The position numbers were made by a program, and so were the translations under genes. A stretch of 64,000 nucleotides of DNA from Anaerolineales bacterium. GTDB taxonomy: Bacteria; Chloroflexota; Anaerolineae; Anaerolineales; Villigracilaceae. How positions within the stretch are numbered: the first letter of the stretch is position 1; the number at the start of each line of letters is the position of its first letter. The stretch lies in contig JAEURJ010000025.1 in assembly GCA_016789305.1 (NCBI GenBank), forward strand, positions 62,001-126,000, written 5' to 3'. Shown in pieces: positions 39,525 to 47,436 of this stretch. The notes below the pieces were generated by a model, which saw only the letters and a list, made by a program, of their open reading frames with translations, did no database searches and had not been told where the DNA came from.

Positions 39525-41479
39525 AGGATCAATATCAAAAAAGGGTGTGGGTGTTTCGTATCATTGCCATTCTTACGGTGGGATGGGGATCCTATTATCT
39601 TTTCTGGCGATATACGTCCACACTGAACATGCAATTTCTCTGGCTGGCGATCATCCTGATTCTGTGTGAAACATACAGCTTCTTTGATACATTATTGTTC
39701 GTACTCATGTTGTGGAGGCCATCCAACCGCACCGAACCTCCGCCGCCGATCCAAGCCAGCGTGGATGTGTATATCGTTACCTACAATGAACCCGTTGAAC
39801 TTCTTCGCCTTACTGTCGATGCGGCCACGCGCATCGATTGGAAGGAAAAGCATGTCTATATCCTCGATGACGGTTCCCGCTCGCATATCAAGGCCCTTGC
39901 CGATGAATTTCATTGCGGATATATCACACGCGGTGAGGAGTGGGATGGCAAGCCGCGCCATGCAAAGGCGGGAAATATCAATAATGCTCTTCTGCAAACC
40001 AGCGGGGAATTCATCCTCATTTTGGATGCGGATCAAATCCCTGCATCTGCCATCATCAGACGCGCCATTGGGTATATGAGCAATCCAAAGGTGGCTTTTG
40101 TGCAGACGCCGCAATATTTTTATAACCTGCCGCCCGGGGACCCATTTGGCTCGGATGCCCCTCTTTTTTACGGCCCGATCCAAACCGGGAAGGACGGATG
40201 GAATGCCGCAACCTTCTGCGGGTCAAACGCAATTTTACGCCGCGAAGCGCTGCTTCAATTGGGCTTGAGCCGCTTCGTTCATGAAATGGAAGATAATATG
40301 CGGGAGAAGGTGATGCAATTGCGGCACGAACTGCGCGGATTTCGCATGACCTCGCCTCTTCAAAAAGCTGCAATGACCCAATTGAAGTCCAGTTTGCGGG
40401 CGGCAAATAAGGCATTGGATTCCGGGCAATCGCTGGAGGTTGTCGGAGAGATGGCACGCAAGGCTGTGGTGGAGGCCCAGCAATCGATCGCATTAAAAGA
40501 TTTCGATCAGATTGCCAGCGCGCTTGAGGAACTTGGTGGGCAGGGCGATGCATCGGCTTTGGAGGCGCGTAAATATATCCTTGAGAATAAATCCCGTTTG
40601 GCGGCACGAACCGCCCCATCTGAGCCGGAAGCGGTAGGTCTTTCCGGGGAAGCCTATTCGGGATTGACTGCTTTGCAGGATGGGGAAGCTATCCCCATCA
40701 ATTCACTTTCCGTGGTAAGTATCACAGAGGATACCGCCACTGCGCTTCGCTTGCATGCGATGGGTTGGAAAAGTATTTTTCACGGAGAGATACTGGCGTA
40801 TGGGCTGGCCCCGGAAGACCTCGGTACTGCCATGCGTCAACGGTTGCGCTGGGCGCAGGGGACCATTCAAGTTTTCATGCGCGAGAATCCGCTTTTTGTA
40901 AATGGATTAACGCTCGCTCAAAAATTATTGTATTTCAACATGACCTATTCCTACTTCGGCGGCTTCGTGAATCTGACGTATATGCTAGTTCCCATGCTTT
41001 ATTTGTTCGCTCAAATGTCGGCGATCAGCGCGTGGTCCTGGGGATTCCTGTTGCGTTTGATTCCGTTGTTGATCCTCAATCGAGTGATGTTCGCTTATAT
41101 CTCAAAAGGTTTATCTGCCCAGCGCGGCGAGCAATACAGCATTTCCCTCTTCCCGATCTGGATCCAGGCCATTTTGAGTGTGGTGACCGGGGCCAAGTTA
41201 AGCTTTGAGGTGACACCCAAACAGCGCCAGAACGGGAACTATCTGCGTTTGATCTGGCCGCAATTGACCGTCATGATTTTGGCAGCGGCGGCGATCTTCT
41301 ATGGTTTATATTCCCTGGCCTATGGGATCAACCCGAACCCGGTCGGGATCTTTATCAATATCTTTTGGTGCGTGTACAATATTCTCCTGTTGTCGAATAT
41401 TGTCAGGGCGGCGATCTATAAACCCCCGTCCGATTGGAATCCCCGTCCACCGGAATTTCTTTTCCCAAAATCCACATAA
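39521..41479 (+). CDS. Cellulose-synthase-like GT2 glycosyltransferase with an inserted helical domain
   Basis: The ATG at 39521 gives 652 residues. Two N-terminal membrane spans precede a GT2 domain with YILDDGSR (116-118 DDG), LILDADQ (169-171 DxD), TED (402-404) and QRLRWAQG (440-444, QxxRW). Several C-terminal spans follow. These are the motifs of processive beta-glycan synthases such as BcsA. Between GSNAILRREALLQLG and the TED motif lie about 150 extra residues (248-395) rich in predicted helix. A PilZ domain is not seen. It probably makes and exports an exopolysaccharide; the sugar is unknown. Confidence 0.87.
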   Translation: MKDQYQKRVWVFRIIAILTVGWGSYYLFWRYTSTLNMQFLWLAIILILCETYSFFDTLLFVLMLWRPSNRTEPPPPIQASVDVYIVTYNEPVELLRLTVDAATRIDWKEKHVYILDDGSRSHIKALADEFHCGYITRGEEWDGKPRHAKAGNINNALLQTSGEFILILDADQIPASAIIRRAIGYMSNPKVAFVQTPQYFYNLPPGDPFGSDAPLFYGPIQTGKDGWNAATFCGSNAILRREALLQLGLSRFVHEMEDNMREKVMQLRHELRGFRMTSPLQKAAMTQLKSSLRAANKALDSGQSLEVVGEMARKAVVEAQQSIALKDFDQIASALEELGGQGDASALEARKYILENKSRLAARTAPSEPEAVGLSGEAYSGLTALQDGEAIPINSLSVVSITEDTATALRLHAMGWKSIFHGEILAYGLAPEDLGTAMRQRLRWAQGTIQVFMRENPLFVNGLTLAQKLLYFNMTYSYFGGFVNLTYMLVPMLYLFAQMSAISAWSWGFLLRLIPLLILNRVMFAYISKGLSAQRGEQYSISLFPIWIQAILSVVTGAKLSFEVTPKQRQNGNYLRLIWPQLTVMILAAAAIFYGLYSLAYGINPNPVGIFINIFWCVYNILLLSNIVRAAIYKPPSDWNPRPPEFLFPKST

Positions 41480-41494
41480 TCATAGGAGTATCGA

Positions 41495-41830
41495 ATGGAA
41501 CTGGAATTTAGTGAAAGCACCCTTTCTGAAAAAGGCGTTTTGTTGAATATCGTGGGTCGCTTGAATGCGACCTCGACCCAAAAATTAAAAACACACCTGA
41601 AGCAGTTGGTGGATGGCAATAAAGTGGAACTCATCCTCGATATGAGCGCGGTCTCCTTTATTGACAGTTCCGGCCTGGCCGCCCTTGTTTCGGGCCTAAA
41701 ACATGCGCGGGAGCACGGCGGCTGGCTTAAATTGGCGGCCGTGAATCAGCAAGTGGCCAGTATTTTCAAGATGACTCTGCTGGACCGTGTCTTTGAACTG
41801 TACCCCACGGTGGAGGAAGCAAAAAAATAA
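41495..41830 (+). CDS. STAS-domain anti-sigma factor antagonist (RsbV-like)
   Basis: The 111-residue STAS protein carries VSFIDSSGLAALVSGL, in which the Ser of DSSG is the usual phosphorylation site. It starts 15 bases after the glycosyltransferase, behind AGGAG. In partner switching, RsbW phosphorylates this Ser and RsbU removes the phosphate. Both partner domains are fused in the first gene of the same operon. The STAS protein is therefore likely to be the switch that reports sensor state, perhaps to the glycosyltransferase or to a sigma factor (inference). Confidence 0.93.
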   Translation: MELEFSESTLSEKGVLLNIVGRLNATSTQKLKTHLKQLVDGNKVELILDMSAVSFIDSSGLAALVSGLKHAREHGGWLKLAAVNQQVASIFKMTLLDRVFELYPTVEEAKK

Positions 41831-41878
41831 CCTGTCCATAAGGTTACTTCCTGCCATTCCTATTCATGTACTTTGTAC

Positions 41879-41924
41879 TTGACTGTTTATTACCCCGTAC
41901 TATACTAATTTTAGTGTAGTACGG
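41879..41924 (+). promoter_or_regulatory. Promoter overlapped by a strong inverted repeat (candidate operator)
   Basis: TTGACT (41879-41884), a 16-base spacer and TATACT (41901-41906) form a good promoter. A 14-bp inverted repeat, 13 of 14 matched with a two-base centre, spans 41895-41924. It covers the -10 box, the start site and part of the ribosome binding site (ACGGAGG). The geometry is typical of a repressor operator such as a TetR site. No regulator gene is adjacent. Confidence 0.7.
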
Positions 41925-41930
41925 AGGCAT

Positions 41931-43022
41931 ATGAAAACCATTTTGATTTTGGGTGGGTATGGGGTAACGGGCAAACTTCTTGCCAAACATTTACTGGCGC
42001 AAACGAAATACCAGATCATCATTGCCGGAAGGCATCAGGATCAGGCGCAGGCCTTTGTGGAATCGCTCGACAATAGGCGCGTGATGGCACGCAGGGTGGA
42101 CGCGGCGGATCTGAATTCCTTGAAGAATGCGCTTCAAAACGTAAGCCTGTTGCTGGTTGCTGCTCCGACCACTCACCACGCTGAAAATGTGGTCCGCGCC
42201 GCGCTCGACGCCGGTGTGGACTATCTCGATGTGCAGTATTCGGATGCCAAACTGGGTGCCTTGCGCAAATACGAAGCGGAGATCGGGCAAAGAAATCTGT
42301 GTTTTGTCACCGAGGCGGGCTATCATCCCGGCCTGCCCTCTGCAATGATCCGCTTTGCCGCATCGAAACTGGATGAAATTCACTCCGCGCAGGTGGCGGG
42401 TTACTTGAATATGGGGAATCTAAAATACACCGAAGCTGTCGATGAATTAATGGAAGGCTTTATCAATTATCAGGCGCAGGTCTATAAAAACGGCGCATGG
42501 ACAAAGCCCAACAGTTGGGACATGCGCAAATTCGATTTCGGGGATGAGATCGGAGCACGCACCTGCTATTCGATGTTCTTCGAGGAATTGCGCGGCATGC
42601 CTGAGTTGTATCCGACCCTCACAAACACGGGCTTCTATATCTCGGGTTCGAATTTTTTGGCCGATGTGATTGTGACACCGCTGGTGATGCTGGGGTTGAA
42701 GCTCAACCCTGATCGCTATATCCGCCCATTGGGTAAGCTGATGTGGTGGGCGATGGGAAGATCGAAGCCGCCGTACCGGGTGGTGCTCAAGGTGGAAGCG
42801 ACAGGTCAATTAAATGACGGGCAGGCTCGGGTCGAAGCGCGAATCGAGCATGAAGATGGCTATGAGTTGACCGCGATTCCCGTGGTCGCTTTTCTTTCGC
42901 AGTACGATCAAATCCGCAGGCCGGGTCTTCACATGATGGGCCACCTTGCCGAGCCGATTGAATTATTCAAAGGGATGGAGCGGATGGGAGTGCGGGTTCA
43001 TGTGGATCAGGGTGTTTTATAA
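41931..43022 (+). CDS. Saccharopine-dehydrogenase-family NAD(P)-binding protein
   Basis: The 363-residue protein starts MKTILILGGYGVTGKLLAKHL, a Rossmann dinucleotide-binding motif, then IIIAGRHQDQAQAF. VDYLDVQYSD and FVTEAGYHPGLPS follow, as in saccharopine dehydrogenase/trans-acting enoyl reductase-like proteins. It probably reduces or oxidises a small or lipid substrate with NAD(P)H. It is the first gene of a three-gene unit (gaps of 15 and 0 bases) behind a promoter covered by an inverted repeat. The specific reaction is unknown. Confidence 0.82.
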   Translation: MKTILILGGYGVTGKLLAKHLLAQTKYQIIIAGRHQDQAQAFVESLDNRRVMARRVDAADLNSLKNALQNVSLLLVAAPTTHHAENVVRAALDAGVDYLDVQYSDAKLGALRKYEAEIGQRNLCFVTEAGYHPGLPSAMIRFAASKLDEIHSAQVAGYLNMGNLKYTEAVDELMEGFINYQAQVYKNGAWTKPNSWDMRKFDFGDEIGARTCYSMFFEELRGMPELYPTLTNTGFYISGSNFLADVIVTPLVMLGLKLNPDRYIRPLGKLMWWAMGRSKPPYRVVLKVEATGQLNDGQARVEARIEHEDGYELTAIPVVAFLSQYDQIRRPGLHMMGHLAEPIELFKGMERMGVRVHVDQGVL

Positions 43023-43037
43023 ACGATTGGAGAAAAG

Positions 43038-43496
43038 GTGACTTTACATAGATGGTTGTATCGGGATGGCCGTCCCAACCTCGTGGCGAAGATATTGAAT
43101 AGAGGCTGGGCGATCATCCACTCTTCCGGGATATTCCCGAATTGGCTTGTCACCCTGGAAGTGGTGGGGCGGAAATCCGGCAAAATGACGAGCTTTCCCC
43201 TGGCGCTGATCATGTTGAACGGGGAACGGTATCTGGTATCCATGTTGGGCGGGGAAACGAACTGGGTGAGAAATGTAAGAGCCGCAGACGGAGCAGCACG
43301 GCTGGTACATGGCATCAGGGAGCAGGTGCTATTGCACGAAGTACGTGTGGACCAGAGAGCGCCGATCCTCAAGGCGTATTTGGGGATTGCCCCCGGCGCG
43401 CGTCCGCATGTTTCGGTCAATAAGGATGCACCGCTTTCCGAATTTGAAAAAATAGCGGCGCTGTATCCGGTGTTTCGCCTGGAAGTTGTAAAGTAG
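43038..43496 (+). CDS. Deazaflavin (F420)-dependent nitroreductase-family protein
   Basis: The 152-residue protein starts at GTG behind GGAG. It contains VTLEVVGRKSGKMTSFPL, YLVSMLGGETNWVRNVRAADGAA and VRVDQRAPILKAYLG. These are the segments of the DDN/F420H2-dependent quinone-reductase-like family, a split beta-barrel fold. Members use coenzyme F420 to reduce quinones or nitro compounds, and F420 is found in some Chloroflexota. The neighbouring dehydrogenase suggests a small redox operon. Cofactor choice cannot be proven from the sequence. Confidence 0.78.
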   Translation: MTLHRWLYRDGRPNLVAKILNRGWAIIHSSGIFPNWLVTLEVVGRKSGKMTSFPLALIMLNGERYLVSMLGGETNWVRNVRAADGAARLVHGIREQVLLHEVRVDQRAPILKAYLGIAPGARPHVSVNKDAPLSEFEKIAALYPVFRLEVVK

Positions 43497-44309
43497 ATGA
43501 ATACAACGATAGTCCACAGATCGCCATTGAAGTTTTTTCTGTTGATATTTGTCCTCTCCATTCCTTTCTGGATCCTCGGCGCATTGGCTGAAGAAATATC
43601 CAGGATGCTTCCCATCAACCTCCCGATCAGTGCGTTGATGTTCATCTGCCCGATGGTGGCTGCATTCATTCTTATGTATCAGGAAAACAAGATCAGGGGA
43701 GTGAAGGAACTGCTTGAAAGGGTCTTTGACTACAAAAGAATTAAGAATAAGGGCTGGTATCTTCCCGCCTTGTTGTTCATGCCGTTGACCATGGTCATAT
43801 CCTATTGGCTGATGTGCTGGTTCGGACTGCCGCTTCCTGACCCGGACATTCCACTTGCTGTGATCCCCATTTTCTTCCTTTCATTCTTTATTGGTGCGGT
43901 TTGCGAAGAGCTCGGCTGGACAGGATATGGGATCGACCCATTACAAGAGCGCCATGGCGCATTAGCCGCCGGCGTTATTTTGGGAGCAGTGTGGGCGATA
44001 TGGCATGTAATTCCCTGGTATCAGGGACATCCCGACCTTGCATGGGTGGCTTCGCAATTTGCTGCGACAGTCGTTCTGCGGGTTATCATGGTCTGGCTGT
44101 ATAACAACACCGGGAAAAGTTTGTTCTCTGTGATCCTTTTCCACACCATGATCAATGTCAGTGAATATGCGTTTCCCAATTATGGTTCACACTTTACCCC
44201 CTTCCTGACATTTATGGTCGTTGCCGCCGTTGCTGCCATGGTTATATTTTTGTATGGGGCACGCACATTGGCGCAATACAGGTATGCCTCTTCATCAAGT
44301 GAAAGATGA
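43497..44309 (+). CDS. CPBP-family intramembrane protease-like protein
   Basis: The 270-residue protein has about eight hydrophobic segments. It has the CPBP (Rce1/abortive-infection-like) motifs EELGWTGYGIDPLQ, WAIWHVIPWY and HTMIN. The usual first motif is EExxxR; here the Arg is Thr, which may affect activity. CPBP members cleave membrane-bound peptides or act in maturation and immunity functions. The ATG directly follows the stop of the F420-type gene, so translation is coupled. A specific partner is not evident. Confidence 0.82.
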   Translation: MNTTIVHRSPLKFFLLIFVLSIPFWILGALAEEISRMLPINLPISALMFICPMVAAFILMYQENKIRGVKELLERVFDYKRIKNKGWYLPALLFMPLTMVISYWLMCWFGLPLPDPDIPLAVIPIFFLSFFIGAVCEELGWTGYGIDPLQERHGALAAGVILGAVWAIWHVIPWYQGHPDLAWVASQFAATVVLRVIMVWLYNNTGKSLFSVILFHTMINVSEYAFPNYGSHFTPFLTFMVVAAVAAMVIFLYGARTLAQYRYASSSSER

Positions 44310-44350
44310 TGACGACGTTGTGCCTGACGATTGCCCTGCCGGAGAAAATA

Positions 44351-44392
44351 ATGAATATATTTTTGTATGCGTGGGATTTCCATGGACATTAA
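44351..44392 (+). CDS. Possible 13-residue upstream peptide overlapping the HXXEE gene
   Basis: GGAG six bases before an ATG at 44351 opens a 13-codon frame (MNIFLYAWDFHGH) that stops at 44392. It overlaps the first codons of the next gene, which has a poor ribosome binding site of its own. It may couple translation. It could also be chance. Confidence 0.3.
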   Translation: MNIFLYAWDFHGH

Positions 44393-44924
44393 ACTTCTGA
44401 TCGCCCTATTGCCCCTTGTTTTCATGCTTCATGATTTTGAAGAGATCATCATGTTCAAGCCCTGGCTCGTGAAGAATCGGGACGAACTGCGGCGCAGGTT
44501 TCCACGCATTGACAGGGTGCTCAGCAGGACGCATGACCATCTTTCCACCTCCGCATTTGCGGTGGCCGTGCTGAATGAATTCGTCATCATTGCGTTCATT
44601 ACCTATGCCTGCCTGTATGTTGACTCCTACGGCTGGTGGTTTGGCGCATTCATGGCTTTTTCACTGCACCTTGTGGCTCATATTGTGCAGTGGATCGTAT
44701 ACGGCAGGTATGTTCCGGTCATCGTCACCTCGATCCTTGCCCTGCCGTACTGCATTTATACCTTTGTTGAATTTCTCAAGATTACAGACATGACCATGGT
44801 CCAATTATTGCTTTGGACCGTGGTGGGAATCGTGTTGACGGCCGCAAGTTTTGTGCCCGCGTTTTTCTTCGCGGCTCGATTCGAAAATTGGAAAAATCAA
44901 AAATATGCGGGGACGGTGGATTGA
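44382..44924 (+). CDS. HXXEE-domain membrane protein
   Basis: The 180-residue protein has about five hydrophobic segments and the family-defining HDFEE motif (about residue 17) in LLPLVFMLHDFEE. Further His residues occur in membrane segments (SLHLVAHIVQW), as is typical of the HXXEE family of unknown function; these may bind metal. An ATG at 44367 is an alternative start. A short frame with a better ribosome binding site overlaps the start and may drive translation. Confidence 0.75.
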   Translation: MDIKLLIALLPLVFMLHDFEEIIMFKPWLVKNRDELRRRFPRIDRVLSRTHDHLSTSAFAVAVLNEFVIIAFITYACLYVDSYGWWFGAFMAFSLHLVAHIVQWIVYGRYVPVIVTSILALPYCIYTFVEFLKITDMTMVQLLLWTVVGIVLTAASFVPAFFFAARFENWKNQKYAGTVD

Positions 44925-44936
44925 CGATGTGATGCA

Positions 44937-45185
44937 TTACTCCCCGGGCTGGGCGTATACGGAACTCCCCGTCGATTTGCGTTTGTTGCGATTGAACAGT
45001 TTGTTCAGGGCGGCCTGCTGCCAGAGTGCGAGCCCCGTCAAGGCGACGCCGGGAAGCGTGACAAACTGAATGATCGACCGCAATGTCTCATCCCCGGCAA
45101 TCGGTGAGTAGAAATACATCCCAAGGGTGGCGGCGGCAAGCAAGTGGATGGCTCGAATGACAGTACGTAAATTTTTGTTGCTCAT
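44937..45185 (-). CDS. Small two-span membrane protein
   Basis: The ATG at 45185, with AGGAG six bases upstream, gives 82 residues; an in-frame upstream start at 45206 is less likely. Two hydrophobic segments (about 9-28 and 36-58) precede a basic tail (NRNKRKSTG). It is convergent with the HXXEE gene, with only 12 bases between. No family is recognised. Confidence 0.6.
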   Translation of the reverse strand: MSNKNLRTVIRAIHLLAAATLGMYFYSPIAGDETLRSIIQFVTLPGVALTGLALWQQAALNKLFNRNKRKSTGSSVYAQPGE

Positions 45186-45326
45186 ACATTTCTCCTGAAG
45201 GCTCATTTTTCTTCCGTTCGTGAAATATAGCGATTCATTGTGTAGGAAATGTGGGCAGGAACGCCAGAAATTGTGGTAACTTTGGGTTAAGTATTATCGG
45301 TTCCCTTAATCCTGGAGGAGAAGACC

Positions 45327-45935
45327 ATGACGATCAACAAATGGAACGGGCTTGCATCTTTTCTAATGGCGGTATCGTTTATCGTTGCGCCGCTGATCTA
45401 TTTGACGGGAAACTTGCGGGATGCCATCGGAATATTTGCATATGACCTTGCAGATTTTCTTTATGGACCCATCCTGGCGGCCAGTTTGATCGTTGTCACA
45501 TATGCGCTTCGGGAACGCATCGGCGCGAGTGCCTCCCGCCGCATGGACCTGGCGCTCGTGGCGGCTGTCCTTTCCGCAGTGGGGATGGCGGCGGTCGCTT
45601 TTATCCGCGCCTCCAATCGTCAATATCATTTGGCGCATCCCGATCTGCATTTGGAGGACTCCGTCACGGTTCTCCTCGTTTGGACGACACTAGTGGCGGG
45701 TGTGAGTGCGATTGGATTTCATTTTCTGGGTTGGATGTTTGTGCTGCTCGGTTCGGCCGGTTGGACGTCCCGCCTCTTTCCCCGCCCTTTAAATGTACTT
45801 TATCTACTGGCTGGGATCCCAGCCTTGTTCGTGTACCGTTTCCCGGACCTTGAAGGGCTTGTGCTGCTGCTCGGTACGATCATCAGTGTGTGGCAGGGTA
45901 TTTTGCTGTGGAAGCTGGACGTCAAAGCGAGTTGA
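45327..45935 (+). CDS. Six-span membrane protein of unknown function
   Basis: The 202-residue protein has about six hydrophobic segments, starting SFLMAVSFIVAPLIYLTG. A short loop (NRQYHLAHPDLHLED) rich in His and Asp could face outward. A strong GGAGGAG lies before the ATG. It resembles small integral membrane proteins seen next to transporters or regulators, but no motif gives a function. Confidence 0.6.
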   Translation: MTINKWNGLASFLMAVSFIVAPLIYLTGNLRDAIGIFAYDLADFLYGPILAASLIVVTYALRERIGASASRRMDLALVAAVLSAVGMAAVAFIRASNRQYHLAHPDLHLEDSVTVLLVWTTLVAGVSAIGFHFLGWMFVLLGSAGWTSRLFPRPLNVLYLLAGIPALFVYRFPDLEGLVLLLGTIISVWQGILLWKLDVKAS

Positions 45936-45971
45936 TAAAGAACATACCATCCCGCGATCGGAGGAAGATAT

Positions 45972-46313
45972 ATGTCAATCAATAACCCCGCACTGCAAGG
46001 CTACAATTTCCTCGAGGATATGGCCACCGATTCGTATTTTCCTGGTTTCCTGGTGGACAAGGGAAAACAAATACTTATCCGCCTTTGCGAGGCCATTGAA
46101 AAGCAAAAGCCCCTGCGCGATGAAGAGATATATAAGTTGACCCATGCAGCAACGGAAGAGTTTAACAAACTTGCAGAAGAGTTTGAGGCGAATGATAGCG
46201 AAATAGAAACAATGGCACGAGATGCAATCGCGGGGAACTTCGCGTTTATTGTGAGAGCTTATGGGTTTGAGAACCTCGACCTGGAAGAAGTGATCGCCCC
46301 ACGCGAATGGTAG
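45972..46313 (+). CDS. DUF5713-family protein
   Basis: The 113-residue soluble protein matches the DUF5713 pattern as I recall it: NPALQGYNFLEDM, SYFPGFLVDKGKQILIRLCE, YKLTHAATEEFNKLAEEF and SEIETMARDAIAGNF. It is acidic and mostly helical. The function of the family is unknown. GGAGGAAG precedes the ATG. It lies between small membrane and metabolic genes with no clear functional link. Confidence 0.75.
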   Translation: MSINNPALQGYNFLEDMATDSYFPGFLVDKGKQILIRLCEAIEKQKPLRDEEIYKLTHAATEEFNKLAEEFEANDSEIETMARDAIAGNFAFIVRAYGFENLDLEEVIAPREW

Positions 46314-46373
46314 ATCGCGTGGACGCTTGAGGCCCCTCCACACCCTCAAGCCGCCTGACGAAGGAGACATCGG

Positions 46374-46709
46374 ATGAAGAGATTGGTTGAAATACGTTCC
46401 TATAATTTGAAGGAGGGGAGTCGAAACGAATTTCATCGGCTGGTATTGGAGAGATCATTTCCCTTGATGAAACAATGGCATGTGGATGTGGTGGCATTCG
46501 GCCCTTCCCCTCACGATGACACATCCTATTACCTGATTCGCACTTACGATGATCTGGCGGAACGCCAGGCCAGCCAGGATGCCTTTTATGGCAGTATGGA
46601 CTGGCGGCACGGCCCGCGGGAATCCATTGTGTCATTGATTGAAAGTGATACCTCGATTGTGATCGAAATGGAATCTTCTGTGGTGGACGCGCTTCGGCAG
46701 GGTGTTTAG
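46374..46709 (+). CDS. NIPSNAP-family protein
   Basis: The 111-residue protein has the dimeric ferredoxin-like (NIPSNAP) pattern: VEIRSYNLKEGSRNEFHRLV at the start, YYLIRTYDDLAERQASQDAFY in the middle and a short C-terminal strand. Such proteins often carry out small oxidations, bind heme or act as dimers of unknown role. GAAGGAG lies about seven bases before the ATG. No partner is evident nearby. Confidence 0.75.
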   Translation: MKRLVEIRSYNLKEGSRNEFHRLVLERSFPLMKQWHVDVVAFGPSPHDDTSYYLIRTYDDLAERQASQDAFYGSMDWRHGPRESIVSLIESDTSIVIEMESSVVDALRQGV

Positions 46710-46797
46710 TTCGCAGGCAATCCTACTCCCGTGGAGCCTCGTACAGTCCGCGTCGCAAACCTCGGATCGGGAATGAAGCTGGATTACGGAAGGACCT

Positions 46798-47397
46798 ATG
46801 CTGCATCAAAACTTTATCATTATCGGCACGCTATTGGGTGCGATAGGCTCGTTCGCCTATCTGATCGACACGGTCAAAGGGAAAGTCAAACCAAATCGAG
46901 TATCCTTTCTGCTTTGGGCGATCGCCCCGCTGATCGCCTTTGCCGCACAAATTAAACAAGGTGTGGGCTTGGAGTCTTTAATGACCTTCAGCACGGGCTT
47001 CCTGCCTCTTACCGTTTTTCTCGCTTCCTTTGTAAATAAACAGGCCGAATGGAAAGTTACAAAATTTGACCTGGTCTGCGGCGTGCTGTCGATGATCGGC
47101 CTGGTTTTATGGCTGGTGACCAAAGTGGGGAACGTTGCCATCACCTTCAGTATATTGGCCGACGGGCTGGCGGCCATCCCCACACTCGTTAAGGCGTACC
47201 AATACCCGGATACTGAACTGGCATGGCCCTGGATGGCGACGGTGTTTGGCGTGATCCTTACCCTTTTGACGCTGAATGAACTCACGTTTGCAAACTCCGG
47301 CTTTATCATTTATATCCTCATGGTGAATACGCTGATCTTTAGCCTGGTTCAATTTAGGATCGGAGAAAAGATCAATTCGCAAAAGCATGGATCGTAA
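46798..47397 (+). CDS. Seven-span membrane protein of unknown function
   Basis: The 199-residue protein has about six or seven hydrophobic segments. It starts LHQNFIIIGTLLGAIGSFAYLIDTVKGKVKPNRVSF in two parts: a first span, then a short basic loop. The loop followed by Pro is reminiscent of PQ-loop-like transporters (KVKPNRVSFLLW), but the repeat is not clear enough to assign the family. GGAAGGA precedes the ATG. No substrate is suggested by context. Confidence 0.55.
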   Translation: MLHQNFIIIGTLLGAIGSFAYLIDTVKGKVKPNRVSFLLWAIAPLIAFAAQIKQGVGLESLMTFSTGFLPLTVFLASFVNKQAEWKVTKFDLVCGVLSMIGLVLWLVTKVGNVAITFSILADGLAAIPTLVKAYQYPDTELAWPWMATVFGVILTLLTLNELTFANSGFIIYILMVNTLIFSLVQFRIGEKINSQKHGS

Positions 47398-47436
47398 TAA
47401 TATGAGCGTGCCAATCTTTTAGAAAGCAGGAAGTTC

